The notes: generated from the letters alone by a model not told the origin. A stretch of 64,000 nt of DNA from Ruegeria spongiae (GCF_023502395.1 NZ_JAMFMB010000003.1:62001-126000); one strand, 5' to 3'. Shown: positions 1 through 10,579, numbered from the stretch's first letter. A program made the numbers and translations.

Positions 1-666
1 CTGAAAAAAGGTCTCATCCGGGATCCAGGTGGTCCGGAAAAACCGCATCACATCGCGGCGGGTGCGGCTAAACTCCAGAATCGCCTCAATGGTCTGTCGC
101 CGTAAGCACCACCATTGGCTGCCGATCATCATCTGGAGGTCGGCAGGAATCTCTCGTGTCAGGCCCAGTTTCCTTTGCAGGTTGAACGACGCATAGAACA
201 GTTTTTTGTGCTTGCGCTCGTTGAAATAGTGGCGATAGATCAGCCGCTCTTCGCGCATGCCGGTCTTGATCCAGTAGCTGTCGAAGAAATCGACGCTTTC
301 AACGAAGTCCTTGTCATTTTCATCCAGAAACTCATGGGCATATTCCGCCGTCTTGATCGCCATGCAGTCACCCGAGAGCATGTAGAAATGCGTGGCATCC
401 GGGAACGCCTCGACTGCGGCTTCGATGGCGTTGAGCGAGGCCTGCACCAGCGACCATTCCCCCCAACCGCATTTGATGCGCTTGCGGGCGAAGGTGACAT
501 TCGGGTTGTCGTGCAGAACCTGTTGGATTTTCTGGAAATGCCGGGAATTGGCGCGGGCGTCGAAATGGATCGACATGTAATCGCCCGCCGCCGTCAGACG
601 TTCGGCCTGCAGGATGATCGCGTCAGGATCCTTATGACAGAGAAGGATATAGGCGATTTTTGCCAT
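1..666 (-). CDS. DUF5928/Core-2 branching-type glycosyltransferase, C-terminal part missing
   Basis: The minus-strand frame opens at an ATG at 666 and runs off the left edge with no stop, so 222 codons are visible and the C-terminus is missing. The protein starts MAKIAYILLCHKDP and continues with a pattern typical of Core-2/I-branching beta-1,6-N-acetylglucosaminyltransferase-like proteins (the DUF5928 proteins of Rhodobacteraceae): an ILLCHKDP nucleotide-sugar-binding start, a WGEWSLVQA segment near residue 90 and a HFYMLSGDCM segment. It probably transfers a sugar to a surface glycan. It is divergent from a sulfotransferase gene, which would fit production of a sulfated surface polysaccharide, but that link is inference. 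The plus-strand frame covering the same bases is its shadow. Confidence 0.75.
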   Translation of the reverse strand, partial: MAKIAYILLCHKDPDAIILQAERLTAAGDYMSIHFDARANSRHFQKIQQVLHDNPNVTFARKRIKCGWGEWSLVQASLNAIEAAVEAFPDATHFYMLSGDCMAIKTAEYAHEFLDENDKDFVESVDFFDSYWIKTGMREERLIYRHYFNERKHKKLFYASFNLQRKLGLTREIPADLQMMIGSQWWCLRRQTIEAILEFSRTRRDVMRFFRTTWIPDETFFQ

Positions 667-808
667 TTTTAACGATCAGTCCCTGTTTCTGCCCGCCATT
701 TGCCCATTCGCCGCTAACACCGATTGAACAAACGGAATATTTTTGCTTGGTTTAAGGTCAAGACGCCTGCGGTCAATTATGACGAAGCGGGGACAGGAGG
801 CAAGGCAG

Positions 809-1627
809 ATGGGCTTTCCAGGAACCTGGATGACTGAAAGCGAAAGCGTGGTCTATCGCGTGGTGCCAAAATGCGCCTGCTCGACCATCGGTCAGATCAT
901 GTATTACTCGGACCACGGCCAGTTTTTCGACGGCGATATCCATGATGCGCAATCCGGCCTGCACAAATGGGCGCTGGAGGGCAGCCAGCAGCCAATTGCC
1001 CACAATGTGCAGACCCATAAATCCTACGCATTCACCTGCGTCCGCAACCCCTATACCCGGATCCTGAGTTCGTTCTTCGACAAGATCTGCGGCATCCAGC
1101 GCAATGGCAGCCGGTATCGCGGCAACATGGTGCCGATGCTGGTTTATAAATACGGGGTCGAGGTCGGCGGCGACGACGGCAAGCAGGAGTTCGACCAGAT
1201 CGCAAGCTTTCGACGCTTCCTGCTCTTTGCCCGTGACACCATCCGCTGGCGTCGCCCGATGGACCCGGACATCCATTGGTCGGCCATGTCAGGCCATGTC
1301 TCGACCTTCATCAGCAATGGCGGGCAGTACGACAACATCTTCTGGACCGAGACCTTCAATGACGGCATGCAGAAGGTCGTCGATGCCATTGACACCCCGC
1401 ATCAGGTCGATCTGGAGACAGTGCCGCGGTTCAACGAATCCGAAGGGCACGGACCAAAGCGGCAGCATCCGGTCGAGGACTATTTCGACGATCTGTCGAT
1501 GCATATGGTTTATGAGATCTACAAGCGCGATTTCGACTTGTTCAAATACGATTTCGAAAACCCGGCCAACAAGATGCCGACCGGAGAGATTGATCTGGAC
1601 GAGGTCCACGCCAAGCTGGGCGCGTGA
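809..1627 (+). CDS. Sulfotransferase family protein
   Basis: This 272-residue protein carries the segment VYRVVPKCACSTI near its N-terminus, which matches the 5'-phosphosulfate-binding loop of PAPS-dependent carbohydrate sulfotransferases (Sulfotransfer_2 type). A FTCVRNPYTRILSSFFDK segment follows and matches the 3'-phosphate-binding strand (RNPxxRxxSxF). The frame stays open upstream to 743, but an AGGAGG at 795-800 lies eight bases before the ATG at 809, so that start is preferred. It would transfer sulfate from PAPS to a glycan. Its divergent neighbour is a glycosyltransferase, which supports a role in surface carbohydrate modification. The gene ends three bases before the convergent gamma-glutamyltransferase gene. 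Confidence 0.8.
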   Translation: MGFPGTWMTESESVVYRVVPKCACSTIGQIMYYSDHGQFFDGDIHDAQSGLHKWALEGSQQPIAHNVQTHKSYAFTCVRNPYTRILSSFFDKICGIQRNGSRYRGNMVPMLVYKYGVEVGGDDGKQEFDQIASFRRFLLFARDTIRWRRPMDPDIHWSAMSGHVSTFISNGGQYDNIFWTETFNDGMQKVVDAIDTPHQVDLETVPRFNESEGHGPKRQHPVEDYFDDLSMHMVYEIYKRDFDLFKYDFENPANKMPTGEIDLDEVHAKLGA

Positions 1628-1630
1628 TGC

Positions 1631-3382
1631 TTAGCGCCCCATCGCGATCCCTTCGCGACGCGGGTCTGCCGCACCGATCAGTTTGCCATCCTTGATCAGG
1701 ATCGCGTGCAGCCCGCTATTGAGGTCGCGCGGGTTCACCTCATGACCCTTGCCGCCAAGCGCCTCGGCAAAGCCCGCCGCGCTTGTGCCTTCCTCCAGAT
1801 CAACCGCGCCGGTGTTGCGATGCACGAAATGGCCGGTTTCGATGGCGTCCTGCGGATCCATGTCCCAATCCAGAACGGCGATGATGGTCTTGGCCACATA
1901 GTTGATGATCCGGCTACCGCCGGGGGAGCCGACCAGCAGATACGGGGCGTCGTCCTTCATCACAATTGTCGGGGCCATTGAGCTGCGCGGGCGCTTGCCG
2001 CCTTCGACCCGGTTCGCCACCAGCCGGTCGCCATCTCTTGGTGCGCGGTCAAAATCGGTTAGCTGGTTGTTCAGCAGAAAGCCGCGCGCAAAAACCCGGC
2101 TGCCAAAGAATGTCTCGATGGTCGTCGTCATCGACAGCGCGTTGCCATAGGCATCTCGGATCACGATATGGCTGGTGCCGGGGCGACCCGGGTTCTTGGA
2201 GGGCGCAAGGTTCAGCGCGCTGTCCTGATAGGGCGGGTTGCCCGCCTCGCGTTTGTCAGCCGCGCTGTTCTGATCAATCAGCTTGGCGCGCTCGGCGAGG
2301 TAAGCCGGGTCCACCAGACCCTTGACCGGAACGTCGATAAAATCGCTGTCGGCCATGTAAAGTCCCCGATCTGCGTAGGCCAGTTTGGCGGCCTCGGCAT
2401 AGAGATGCACAAATTCCGGCGACCAACCCATATCCTTGATGTCGAACTTGTCGAGGATTCCCAAAATCTGCCCAACCGTCAGCCCGCCCGAGGTGGGCGG
2501 CCCCATTCCGCAGATGTCATAGGCGCGGTAGGGCGCACAGACTGCCGGGCGAATCTTGACCCGGTAGTCGGCCAAATCCTGCAACGTGATGTTGTTTTCC
2601 ACCGTCGAGGTCCCGGCAACGGCGGCCACAATATCCTCGGCGATGGGACCGGCATAGAATGCATCGGCACCCTCAGCGGCCAGAATGCGCAAGGTGTCGG
2701 CAAATTCGGGGTTTTTCAGCAACGTGCCCTCGGTCAGGGGCGCGCCCGCTTCGTCAAAGAAATAGACATCCGCGCCTGGATATACATCCAGCGGCATTTC
2801 GAAATCGATCGTGCTCTGCAGCGAGCTTGCCATGCGCGGCGACACTGCGAATCCGGCCTCGGCGGTCTGAATCGTGGATTGGAACAGATCGGCCCATGGC
2901 AGCTTCCCATAGAGGTTATGGGTCACCTCCATCAGCCGCAGGATACCCGGTACGCCAACCGCCTGCCCGCCCGAGATTGCCTGTTTGAACGGCATCTTCT
3001 CGCCGTTCTCATCCAGAAACCGCTCTGGCGTGGCAGTGGCGGGGGCGGTTTCGCGCGCATCAAAGGTCATCAGCTGCTTGGTCGAGGCGTCCCAATACAG
3101 CATGAAGGCCCCGCCCCCGATGCCCGATGATTGCGGCTCGACCAGGTTCAGCATGAGTTGCACGGCGATCATCGCATCCACCGCCGTGCCGCCTTCGGCC
3201 AGCACGTCATAACCTGCCTTCACCGCCAGCGGGTTTGCCGCGGACACCATGAACTCCTGCCCGGTTACCGAGTGCTTTTCTTCCCACCCATAGCCGACCT
3301 CGGGCGCGGGGTCCTGCGCCTGGGCTGCGCTGGCCAGCACTAACCCGGGCACCAAAGCTGCGATCAACGAATATCTGTGCAT
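1631..3382 (-). CDS. ggt: Gamma-glutamyltransferase precursor
   Basis: The 583-residue protein has an N-terminal signal peptide (MHRYSLIAALVPGLVLASAAQAQ), the large-subunit segment SSGIGGGAFMLYWD, and the autoprocessing site GTSHIVIRD. There Thr403 would be the N-terminal nucleophile of the small subunit. It is followed by the substrate-binding region and, near the C-terminus, GSPGGSRI. The family self-cleaves in the periplasm and hydrolyses or transfers gamma-glutamyl groups from glutathione. Total length fits the family. The ATG at 3382 is chosen because AGGAG precedes it and the signal peptide starts there; an upstream in-frame start at 3469 would add a non-signal-like stretch. It stands alone and is convergent with the sulfotransferase gene. 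Confidence 0.93.
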   Translation of the reverse strand: MHRYSLIAALVPGLVLASAAQAQDPAPEVGYGWEEKHSVTGQEFMVSAANPLAVKAGYDVLAEGGTAVDAMIAVQLMLNLVEPQSSGIGGGAFMLYWDASTKQLMTFDARETAPATATPERFLDENGEKMPFKQAISGGQAVGVPGILRLMEVTHNLYGKLPWADLFQSTIQTAEAGFAVSPRMASSLQSTIDFEMPLDVYPGADVYFFDEAGAPLTEGTLLKNPEFADTLRILAAEGADAFYAGPIAEDIVAAVAGTSTVENNITLQDLADYRVKIRPAVCAPYRAYDICGMGPPTSGGLTVGQILGILDKFDIKDMGWSPEFVHLYAEAAKLAYADRGLYMADSDFIDVPVKGLVDPAYLAERAKLIDQNSAADKREAGNPPYQDSALNLAPSKNPGRPGTSHIVIRDAYGNALSMTTTIETFFGSRVFARGFLLNNQLTDFDRAPRDGDRLVANRVEGGKRPRSSMAPTIVMKDDAPYLLVGSPGGSRIINYVAKTIIAVLDWDMDPQDAIETGHFVHRNTGAVDLEEGTSAAGFAEALGGKGHEVNPRDLNSGLHAILIKDGKLIGAADPRREGIAMGR

Positions 3383-3639
3383 TGTGGGTTTCTCCTGCGC
3401 ATGTGAGGTGGCGATCACCGTGACCCGAAGCCACCAGAGGTTGCGAGGCGGCATGAGACTCACCCCCAAGCCTAACGCGACGGCATTGCAAAGCCACCTG
3501 AATTTGCAGCACCTGCCCGGCCCTCGCCGATTGCCGCCCGCGACGTTACAATTCCGTCGCTCAAACGTGAGAACAGTTTTCTTTTACCTCTAGCGGCCTA
3601 TGGCTATGTCACAGGAAACAAACCGGTACGGAGACACTG

Positions 3640-4539
3640 ATGGCGCATCGCTGGAAAAATGACCTGAGCTACGGGGATGTGACGCCGGAACATGTCTATC
3701 TGAACCGGCGTCAGGTGATCGCAGGTCTTGCAGGAACAGGCCTTGCGGTGGCAGCTGGTTCCCTTTCGGCCGAAACCCTGGAACCCAATAGCTGGGAAGA
3801 GATCACCACCTACAACAATTTCTACGAATTCGGCACCGGTAAGGAAGATCCGGCCAAGTACGCTCATCAGATGAAAACCGACCCCTGGAGCGTCAAGATC
3901 GACGGTCTGGTCGACAATCCTGGCGAATACAGCTTTCAGGACATCCTGTCCGAGATGACGGTCGAAGAGCGCATCTACCGGTTCCGCTGCGTTGAGGCAT
4001 GGTCGATGATCGTGCCGTGGAACGGGTTCGAACTGGGTGATCTGCTGGCCATGGCTGGGGTTCAGGAGGGCGCAAAATATGCCGCCTTCGAGACCCTGCT
4101 GCGCCCCTCCGAGATGCCGGGCACCGCCTATCGGACCATCGACTGGCCCTATCGCGAAGGCCTGCGTCTGGACGAGGCGCTGCATCCGCTGACGATCATG
4201 GCGACCGGGATCTATGGCAAGCCGATCCCAAACCAGAACGGTGCGCCATTGCGGCTGGTGGTGCCCTGGAAATACGGGTTCAAATCGATCAAATCCATCG
4301 TGCGCATCACTCTTACTGACAAAGAGCCGCCCACAAGCTGGAGCACGCTGATCCCCGGCGAGTACGGGTTCTACAGCAACGTGAACCCGAAAGTGGACCA
4401 TCCCCGCTGGTCGCAGGCCAGCGAGCGCCGGATCGGGGGCGGTCTGTTCTCCAAACGCCAGCCTACGCTGATGTTCAACGGCTATGAGAATGAAGTGGCC
4501 AGCCTTTACGAGGGCATGGATCTGGCCCAGAATTACTGA
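3640..4539 (+). CDS. msrP: Protein-methionine-sulfoxide reductase catalytic subunit MsrP
   Basis: This 299-residue molybdoenzyme of the sulfite-oxidase fold has a twin-arginine signal (LNRRQVIAGLAGTG, residues about 22-36) for folded export. It also has the segment RFRCVEAWSMIVPW, whose Cys (about residue 117) is the molybdopterin thiolate ligand in the YedY/MsrP family. MsrP reduces methionine sulfoxide in oxidised periplasmic proteins with electrons from the quinone pool delivered by MsrQ. The msrQ gene follows directly, as in other bacteria. Length and the KYGFKSIKSIVRI segment near residue 210 are typical of the family. Confidence 0.95.
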   Translation: MAHRWKNDLSYGDVTPEHVYLNRRQVIAGLAGTGLAVAAGSLSAETLEPNSWEEITTYNNFYEFGTGKEDPAKYAHQMKTDPWSVKIDGLVDNPGEYSFQDILSEMTVEERIYRFRCVEAWSMIVPWNGFELGDLLAMAGVQEGAKYAAFETLLRPSEMPGTAYRTIDWPYREGLRLDEALHPLTIMATGIYGKPIPNQNGAPLRLVVPWKYGFKSIKSIVRITLTDKEPPTSWSTLIPGEYGFYSNVNPKVDHPRWSQASERRIGGGLFSKRQPTLMFNGYENEVASLYEGMDLAQNY

Positions 4540-4540
4540 C

Positions 4541-5173
4541 GTGCTGGACCGCTTGAATCCATATCTCAGAAAGCTGCCCGTCTGGGCGGTGTATCTGGCG
4601 GGCGCTCTGCCGCCGATGGTCTGGCTCTGGATGGGTGCGACGGGCCGGTTGGGGGTCGAACCGATCAGCGCGCTGGAGCACAAACTGGGTGAGGCGGCGC
4701 TGCAATTGCTGATCCTGGGTCTCGCGGTCACGCCGCTGCGGCGCCATCTGGGACTGAACCTGATGAAATTCCGCCGCGCCATCGGCGTCCTGGCCTTTTT
4801 CTACCTGTCCATGCACCTGTTGGTCTGGCTGCTTCTCGACGTCCAGATTCCGCAACAGATCTGGGCCGATATCGTGAAACGCCCCTATATCACGGTTGGC
4901 ATGGCGGGATTTCTGCTGCTGCTGCCACCGGCGCTGACCTCGAACAACTTCTCGGTCCGCCGTTTGGGACCCAGATGGCGATCGGTGCATCGGCTGGTCT
5001 ATGTGGGCGTCGTGCTGGGCGGGCTGCATTATCTGATGCTTGCCAAAGGGTTCCAGATCGAGCCGCTGATCTACCTGACAATCATCGGCGTGCTTCTGTT
5101 GCTGCGCCTTCAAGTGCAACGCAAGCGACAACCGGGATTGCCAGAGCCGCGCAATAGTCTAAAGCAGGTGTGA
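4541..5173 (+). CDS. msrQ: Heme-binding membrane subunit MsrQ
   Basis: A 210-residue hydrophobic protein with about six membrane segments starts at a GTG one base after the msrP stop. The N-terminus LNPYLRKLPVWAVYLAGALPP and the segment RHLGLNLMKFRRAIGVLAFFYLSMHL, with its conserved His, match the ferric-reductase-like transmembrane family (YedZ/MsrQ). It oxidises quinol in the inner membrane and passes electrons through heme b to MsrP. The frame is open upstream to 4484, but that would overlap msrP by about 55 bases. The GTG start is preferred because of the gene spacing and the conserved N-terminus. Confidence 0.92.
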   Translation: MLDRLNPYLRKLPVWAVYLAGALPPMVWLWMGATGRLGVEPISALEHKLGEAALQLLILGLAVTPLRRHLGLNLMKFRRAIGVLAFFYLSMHLLVWLLLDVQIPQQIWADIVKRPYITVGMAGFLLLLPPALTSNNFSVRRLGPRWRSVHRLVYVGVVLGGLHYLMLAKGFQIEPLIYLTIIGVLLLLRLQVQRKRQPGLPEPRNSLKQV

Positions 5174-5248
5174 CAGGCACGCCCCGGCAGCATGCGCTTG
5201 ACGACCCGCTTGCCTCCCGGTAACCTGAAAGTAAATCAGGTATTTGCC

Positions 5249-5896
5249 ATGGCACGAACTCTACCCCGACGGGAACCGGTGCGGGCCCCCATTCAGAAAA
5301 GAAGTCAGAAGCGGGTTGAACTGATACTCAACGCCGCCAAGAAACTGGCTCAGGAAAAGGGCACTGCTGGCATAAAAATGGGGGACATCGCCAAGACGGC
5401 CGGTGTGACCATGGGATCAATCTATCAGTATTTCCCCAACAAGCGCGCCATCGTTGCTGAACTTGCGACCGCCTATCTTGATGACAACACCAGAAAGAAC
5501 CAGGAGATCCTGAGCGATCGGCCAAATTCTCTGGCCGAGTTGTCCCGCACCACCGTCAAGCTGGTGAACCAGTATTACGATCTTGGCCGCAAGGACCCGG
5601 TCGCAAGTGACATCTGGCTGGGCTACGCGACCGACAAGGAATTGCAGACCATTGATGCCAATGACACGTTGCGCAACCGGGACGCCGTTTTTGCTGCCTC
5701 AAAGCATCTGTTTCGCGAAGAAGCCTATGACCGGGCGAACCGAGCACTGCTGCTGATCATCTCGCTTGGCGGCGCGGCAGTGGCGACGGCGCTGCAGCAT
5801 GACGAAGAAGAAGGCCGCAGGATTCTCGATGACGCTATCGAAATGCTGCTGGCGGCCTGGGATGTCTCGATCCTGCCTTTGGGGCATGACACCTGA
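5249..5896 (+). CDS. TetR/AcrR family transcriptional regulator
   Basis: The 215-residue protein has an N-terminal TetR-type helix-turn-helix: ILNAAKKLAQEKGTAGIKMGDIAKTAGV followed by GSIYQYFPNKRAI, the recognition helix signature of the family. A helical ligand-binding domain of about 150 residues follows. The ATG at 5249 is chosen because it starts the basic MARTLPRREP leader close to the HTH; upstream starts down to 5192 are possible. The ligand and target are unknown. It lies 75 bases after msrQ on the same strand and could be read from the same transcript or control nearby genes; nothing in the sequence decides this. Confidence 0.85.
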   Translation: MARTLPRREPVRAPIQKRSQKRVELILNAAKKLAQEKGTAGIKMGDIAKTAGVTMGSIYQYFPNKRAIVAELATAYLDDNTRKNQEILSDRPNSLAELSRTTVKLVNQYYDLGRKDPVASDIWLGYATDKELQTIDANDTLRNRDAVFAASKHLFREEAYDRANRALLLIISLGGAAVATALQHDEEEGRRILDDAIEMLLAAWDVSILPLGHDT

Positions 5897-5912
5897 GACA
5901 TCCGTAAAGCGA

Positions 5913-6152
5913 CTATCGAGTCAGCACATTTTCCGGCATTTGCTTTGGGCTGCACAGGTTCGGATCGCCGAGTGGAAAACAGCGGTCGATGGAAAACGCC
6001 GCATAGGCCAAACAAAGATAAAGCACAACAACCGCGAACCCGATGGGACCGACGCGCTTGCATCGCATCAATACGGTCTCCCCCCACGTTGGGTCGCCGA
6101 GGACGCCGTAAGGCAATGATCCGGTTGTGCCTGTTGTCTCCATGAGATGCAT
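5913..6152 (-). CDS. Small putative single-pass membrane protein
   Basis: The frame encodes 79 residues from the ATG at 6152, or 49 residues from an inner ATG at 6068. The middle stretch IGFAVVVLYLCLAYAAFSID is a clear membrane-spanning segment, followed by a short tail with two cysteines (DRCFPLGDPNLC). It is convergent with the TetR gene, with a 16-base gap, and lies downstream of nnrS on the same strand. No family is recognised. It is kept because the hydrophobic segment looks designed and because the AT-rich stretch in front of it carries repeated sequence elements. It could still be a chance frame. Confidence 0.4.
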   Translation of the reverse strand: MHLMETTGTTGSLPYGVLGDPTWGETVLMRCKRVGPIGFAVVVLYLCLAYAAFSIDRCFPLGDPNLCSPKQMPENVLTR

Positions 6153-6172
6153 CCGCTCCTCAACCTGAATTA

Positions 6173-6221
6173 TTGTCAGCTTTAGCTTTGTCAGGGCTTT
6201 GCGTCAATCATTAACTGACAA
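6173..6221. promoter_or_regulatory. Cluster of TTGTCAG heptamers in an AT-rich intergenic stretch
   Basis: TTGTCAG occurs at 6173-6179 and 6188-6194, fifteen bases apart, and its inverse CTGACAA occurs at 6215-6221. The surrounding 90 bases are much more AT-rich than the coding DNA. The site lies between nnrS and the small membrane ORF and could be the control region of the latter. Which protein binds is unknown. Confidence 0.3.
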
Positions 6222-6281
6222 ACTTTAAGATTTAGAACTTGGCAACTTGCGTTATCCGGCCGTCCCCGTCGTACCAATGCG

Positions 6282-7463
6282 TTACCGGGCAGGAACCGGC
6301 ACACGCGGCCCGATCAGGGCTGGCCAAAGCGCAAAGAGGAAGAGGCCAAAGGCCGCGATCCACAGCCCCCCCGTCGCCAGAAGCGCTGGCAGATAGAAGA
6401 TATCCAACTCAACCCCCGCCCATCTGGTGAACGCCGCCAATGTGATCAGCGCGTATCCCACTGCCATCGGGCGCGGGGCGATCAGGGCACGCCCCGAATG
6501 ACCAAGCGCCGCACGGCTCATCACCGCCAGCGTCATACCCCCAACGCAGCCAATCCCCAGAACATGCAGCCCGGCCAGTTCATTGCCGATCCCAAACCGG
6601 GCCAGACCTGTCAGGATCATGCCAAGCGCCAGCATTGCCATGCCAAGATGCAGCGCCAGCAGGATCGGTTGGTTCCAGCACCATGCCCCGCCCCATCGCA
6701 TGATGCGAACCCCCTGTACGCCTCCGAACAGAAGGGCAACCGAACCAATCAGCCAATCCGGCGCCGACAACATGGTCAAAGGCGGCAACGCAAGTGCACA
6801 GACAAGCGACAGGCGCTCTATCACTTTGTGGCTGCTGGGCCAGTTAACCTCGGGCACCCCCGCCCGTTTCATCGCATTGCGGGTAAAGGCGGGTGTCACA
6901 CGCCCGCCCAGCACTGCGATCAGCGCACACAGGGTGATCAACCCGCCGCGCAGACCTGCAGCGGCCGTGTCATCAGTGACGCCCAGCCATTCCAGATGCA
7001 CCAGCAGGTTCGAAACCCAGAGATAGACAAGAAACAGCAGAAACATCACGTTCTGCGGTTTCGGACGTTTCAGCAACTGGGTGAGAATTTTAAGCGCGAG
7101 AATCGGCAGAAAGGCCAGATCAACCACCGCGACCAGCAGCGGCGGCAGCGCGGCGGCGTACCAGATGGCCAGGCGCCCCGCCAGCCATAGCGCTGCGGCA
7201 AGCGCGATGAACCCCTGCCGGGCGCCTTGGGTATTGGTCCAGCTTGGCACCGCGGTCAGAAAGAATCCGCCTATTGCGGCGCTGGCATAGCCGAAGATCA
7301 TCTCATGCGCGTGCCACATCACCGGTGGCGGCCCCAGAACGGGGGCTGCGTCCAGACCGCTCAGAAACAGCTCCCAGACCAGCCCGGTGAACAGGGCGTA
7401 TAGCCCGGCCGCCAGAAAGAACACCCGGAATCCCTCGGAAAACAGGCGGTTCACGACACCCAT
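6282..7463 (-). CDS. nnrS: NnrS family heme-copper membrane protein
   Basis: The 393-residue, very hydrophobic protein has about twelve predicted membrane segments and the family signatures HAHEMIFGYASAAIGGFFLTA near residue 50 and LHVLGIGCVGGMTLAVMSRA near residue 300. NnrS proteins are heme- and copper-containing membrane proteins expressed with denitrification genes, and they protect against nitric-oxide stress. The ATG at 7463 has a GGAG site seven bases upstream. The gene is divergent from nirS, and the shared 168-base region contains one TTAAC-N4-GTCAA site, so both are probably induced together by an NO-responsive Crp/Fnr-type regulator. Confidence 0.9.
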   Translation of the reverse strand: MGVVNRLFSEGFRVFFLAAGLYALFTGLVWELFLSGLDAAPVLGPPPVMWHAHEMIFGYASAAIGGFFLTAVPSWTNTQGARQGFIALAAALWLAGRLAIWYAAALPPLLVAVVDLAFLPILALKILTQLLKRPKPQNVMFLLFLVYLWVSNLLVHLEWLGVTDDTAAAGLRGGLITLCALIAVLGGRVTPAFTRNAMKRAGVPEVNWPSSHKVIERLSLVCALALPPLTMLSAPDWLIGSVALLFGGVQGVRIMRWGGAWCWNQPILLALHLGMAMLALGMILTGLARFGIGNELAGLHVLGIGCVGGMTLAVMSRAALGHSGRALIAPRPMAVGYALITLAAFTRWAGVELDIFYLPALLATGGLWIAAFGLFLFALWPALIGPRVPVPAR

Positions 7464-7553
7464 GTCTTATCTCCTGCCCGCGCTGGCCCAAAGCTGCGCG
7501 GATCTGCTCGCTCGTTGTCCAGTCAGAGTTAGCGGCGCGATGACCGGGCGACC

Positions 7554-7567
7554 TTAACTTAAGTCAA
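7554..7567. promoter_or_regulatory. NnrR/DNR-type binding site between nnrS and nirS
   Basis: The 14-mer TTAACTTAAGTCAA fits the TTAAC-N4-GTCAA form bound by NO-responsive Crp/Fnr regulators (NnrR/DNR). It lies 65 bases before the nirS ATG and 91 bases before the nnrS start, so it can serve both divergent genes. Confidence 0.75.
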
Positions 7568-7589
7568 GGCGGGGCACGCGCGCGGCTGA

Positions 7590-9380
<1,791 letters not shown>

Positions 9381-9390
9381 CGCAGCCTAT

Positions 9391-9426
9391 CGGGCGGGCC
9401 ATTTCGCGTTCCTTTGGGCCCGCCCG
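9391..9426 (+). terminator. Intercistronic GC-rich stem-loop between nirS and nirE
   Basis: CGGGCGGGCC at 9391-9400 pairs perfectly with GGCCCGCCCG at 9417-9426 around a 16-base loop. No T-run follows, so it is more likely an mRNA-stabilising or partially attenuating element than a full terminator. It would leave nirS message more abundant than that of the heme d1 biosynthesis genes. Confidence 0.5.
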
Positions 9427-9471
9427 CCAATTCATCCTCGCCAGCACCTGTCCGACCAAATGGAGCCCGCC

Positions 9472-10245
9472 ATGACCCAGCCCGGAAAAGTCTTTCTGAT
9501 CGGTGCCGGTCCGGGCGATCCCGACCTGATCACGCTCAGGGCGCTCAAGATGCTCAAAGCCGCGGATGTGGTCGTGTATGACAAGCTGGTCAGCCCCGAG
9601 ATCCTTGCCCTGGTCACACCGGGCTGCCGTATGATCGCGGTCGGCAAATCCCCCAAATGCCATCCGGTGCCGCAGGAGCGGATCAATGACATTCTGGCGT
9701 CCGAGGCGCGCGCAGGCCACACCGTCGCGCGGCTCAAGGGCGGTGATCCGATGATCTTCGGGCGCGGCTCGGAAGAGGCCGCGTATCTGGCGGAACGCGG
9801 GATTTCGGTGGCCTACGCACCTGGCATCACCGCCGCGCAAGGCGCAAGTTGTGTTACTGGCGTGCCGCTAACCCATCGGGGGCTGGCCACCTCGGTGCAA
9901 TATGTCACCGGGCACCGTCAGGCGGGCAAGGTGCTGGATCTCGACTGGAAGCGGTTGGCCGATCCCGACACCACACTGGTGGTCTATATGGGCGTGGCCA
10001 ATATCGGCCAGATCGCCATGGGCCTGATGACCGAGAATCTGCCGGGCGGCACCCCCGTCCTTGCGATCAGCCGTGCCACCACCCCGGACGAGCGCAGGCT
10101 GGTCTCGCGCCTCGACCGGATTGCGGCGGATGTGCGCGATAAGGCGTTCAAAGCCCCCACACTTTTCATTATCGGCAAGGTGGTGTCGCTTTGCGAAGGC
10201 CAACCTGTCGCCGATCTCGTCGACCAGGTGAAGGCCCATGGCTGA
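9472..10245 (+). CDS. nirE: Uroporphyrinogen-III C-methyltransferase NirE
   Basis: This 257-residue protein of the SUMT/CobA family has the SAM-binding start VFLIGAGPGDPDLITLRALKML and the segments VYDKLVS and RLKGGDPMIFGRG near residues 36 and 84-96. It methylates uroporphyrinogen III at C2 and C7 to precorrin-2, the first committed step to siroheme and heme d1. An ATG at 9460 is in frame, but GGAG at 9462-9465 is well placed for the ATG at 9472. Its position right after nirS marks it as the denitrification-dedicated copy. It overlaps the next gene by eight bases. Confidence 0.93.
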   Translation: MTQPGKVFLIGAGPGDPDLITLRALKMLKAADVVVYDKLVSPEILALVTPGCRMIAVGKSPKCHPVPQERINDILASEARAGHTVARLKGGDPMIFGRGSEEAAYLAERGISVAYAPGITAAQGASCVTGVPLTHRGLATSVQYVTGHRQAGKVLDLDWKRLADPDTTLVVYMGVANIGQIAMGLMTENLPGGTPVLAISRATTPDERRLVSRLDRIAADVRDKAFKAPTLFIIGKVVSLCEGQPVADLVDQVKAHG

Positions 10246-10579
10246 ACGCGTCTGCCTGCAATGGATTGCGCCACGCGCCCGCCTTGCCACCGCGATGGTC
10301 GCGCTTGTGGCAAGCTCGACTTTTGCCGCCGAGACCATTGATCCCGGCGCATTGAAACGTCTGGTGCATCAGGATTGCGGGTCGTGCCACGGGCTGACGC
10401 TCAAGGGTGGGTTGGGTCCCGATCTGCGCGCGCAGAACCTGCGGCACCATGATGCGGAAACCCTCAGTGGCGTCATTCTGGACGGCATCCCAGACACCGC
10501 CATGCCCGGCTGGCGTCCCCTGATGAGTGAGGAAGAGGCCGAATGGGTCGCCCGTTATCTGTTGGAGCCCGAGCAATGA
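10238..10579 (+). CDS. nirC: Small c-type cytochrome NirC
   Basis: The 113-residue protein has a weak signal sequence to about residue 30 and one heme c motif, C47-G-S-C50-H51, followed by the methionine-containing GIPDTAMPGWRP segment that would supply the axial Met ligand. In denitrifiers NirC is a periplasmic monoheme cytochrome that can pass electrons to NirS and assists its maturation. It overlaps nirE by eight bases at its start and nirF by four bases at its end, so the three are translationally coupled. Confidence 0.85.
   Translation: MAERVCLQWIAPRARLATAMVALVASSTFAAETIDPGALKRLVHQDCGSCHGLTLKGGLGPDLRAQNLRHHDAETLSGVILDGIPDTAMPGWRPLMSEEEAEWVARYLLEPEQ

Noticed and set aside
115-672. Plus-strand frame of 185 codons
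   Set aside because: It is the antisense of the glycosyltransferase gene starting at 666, which has clear family motifs.
3604-4782. Minus-strand frame of 392 codons
   Set aside because: It is antisense to msrP and msrQ, both with strong motif support.
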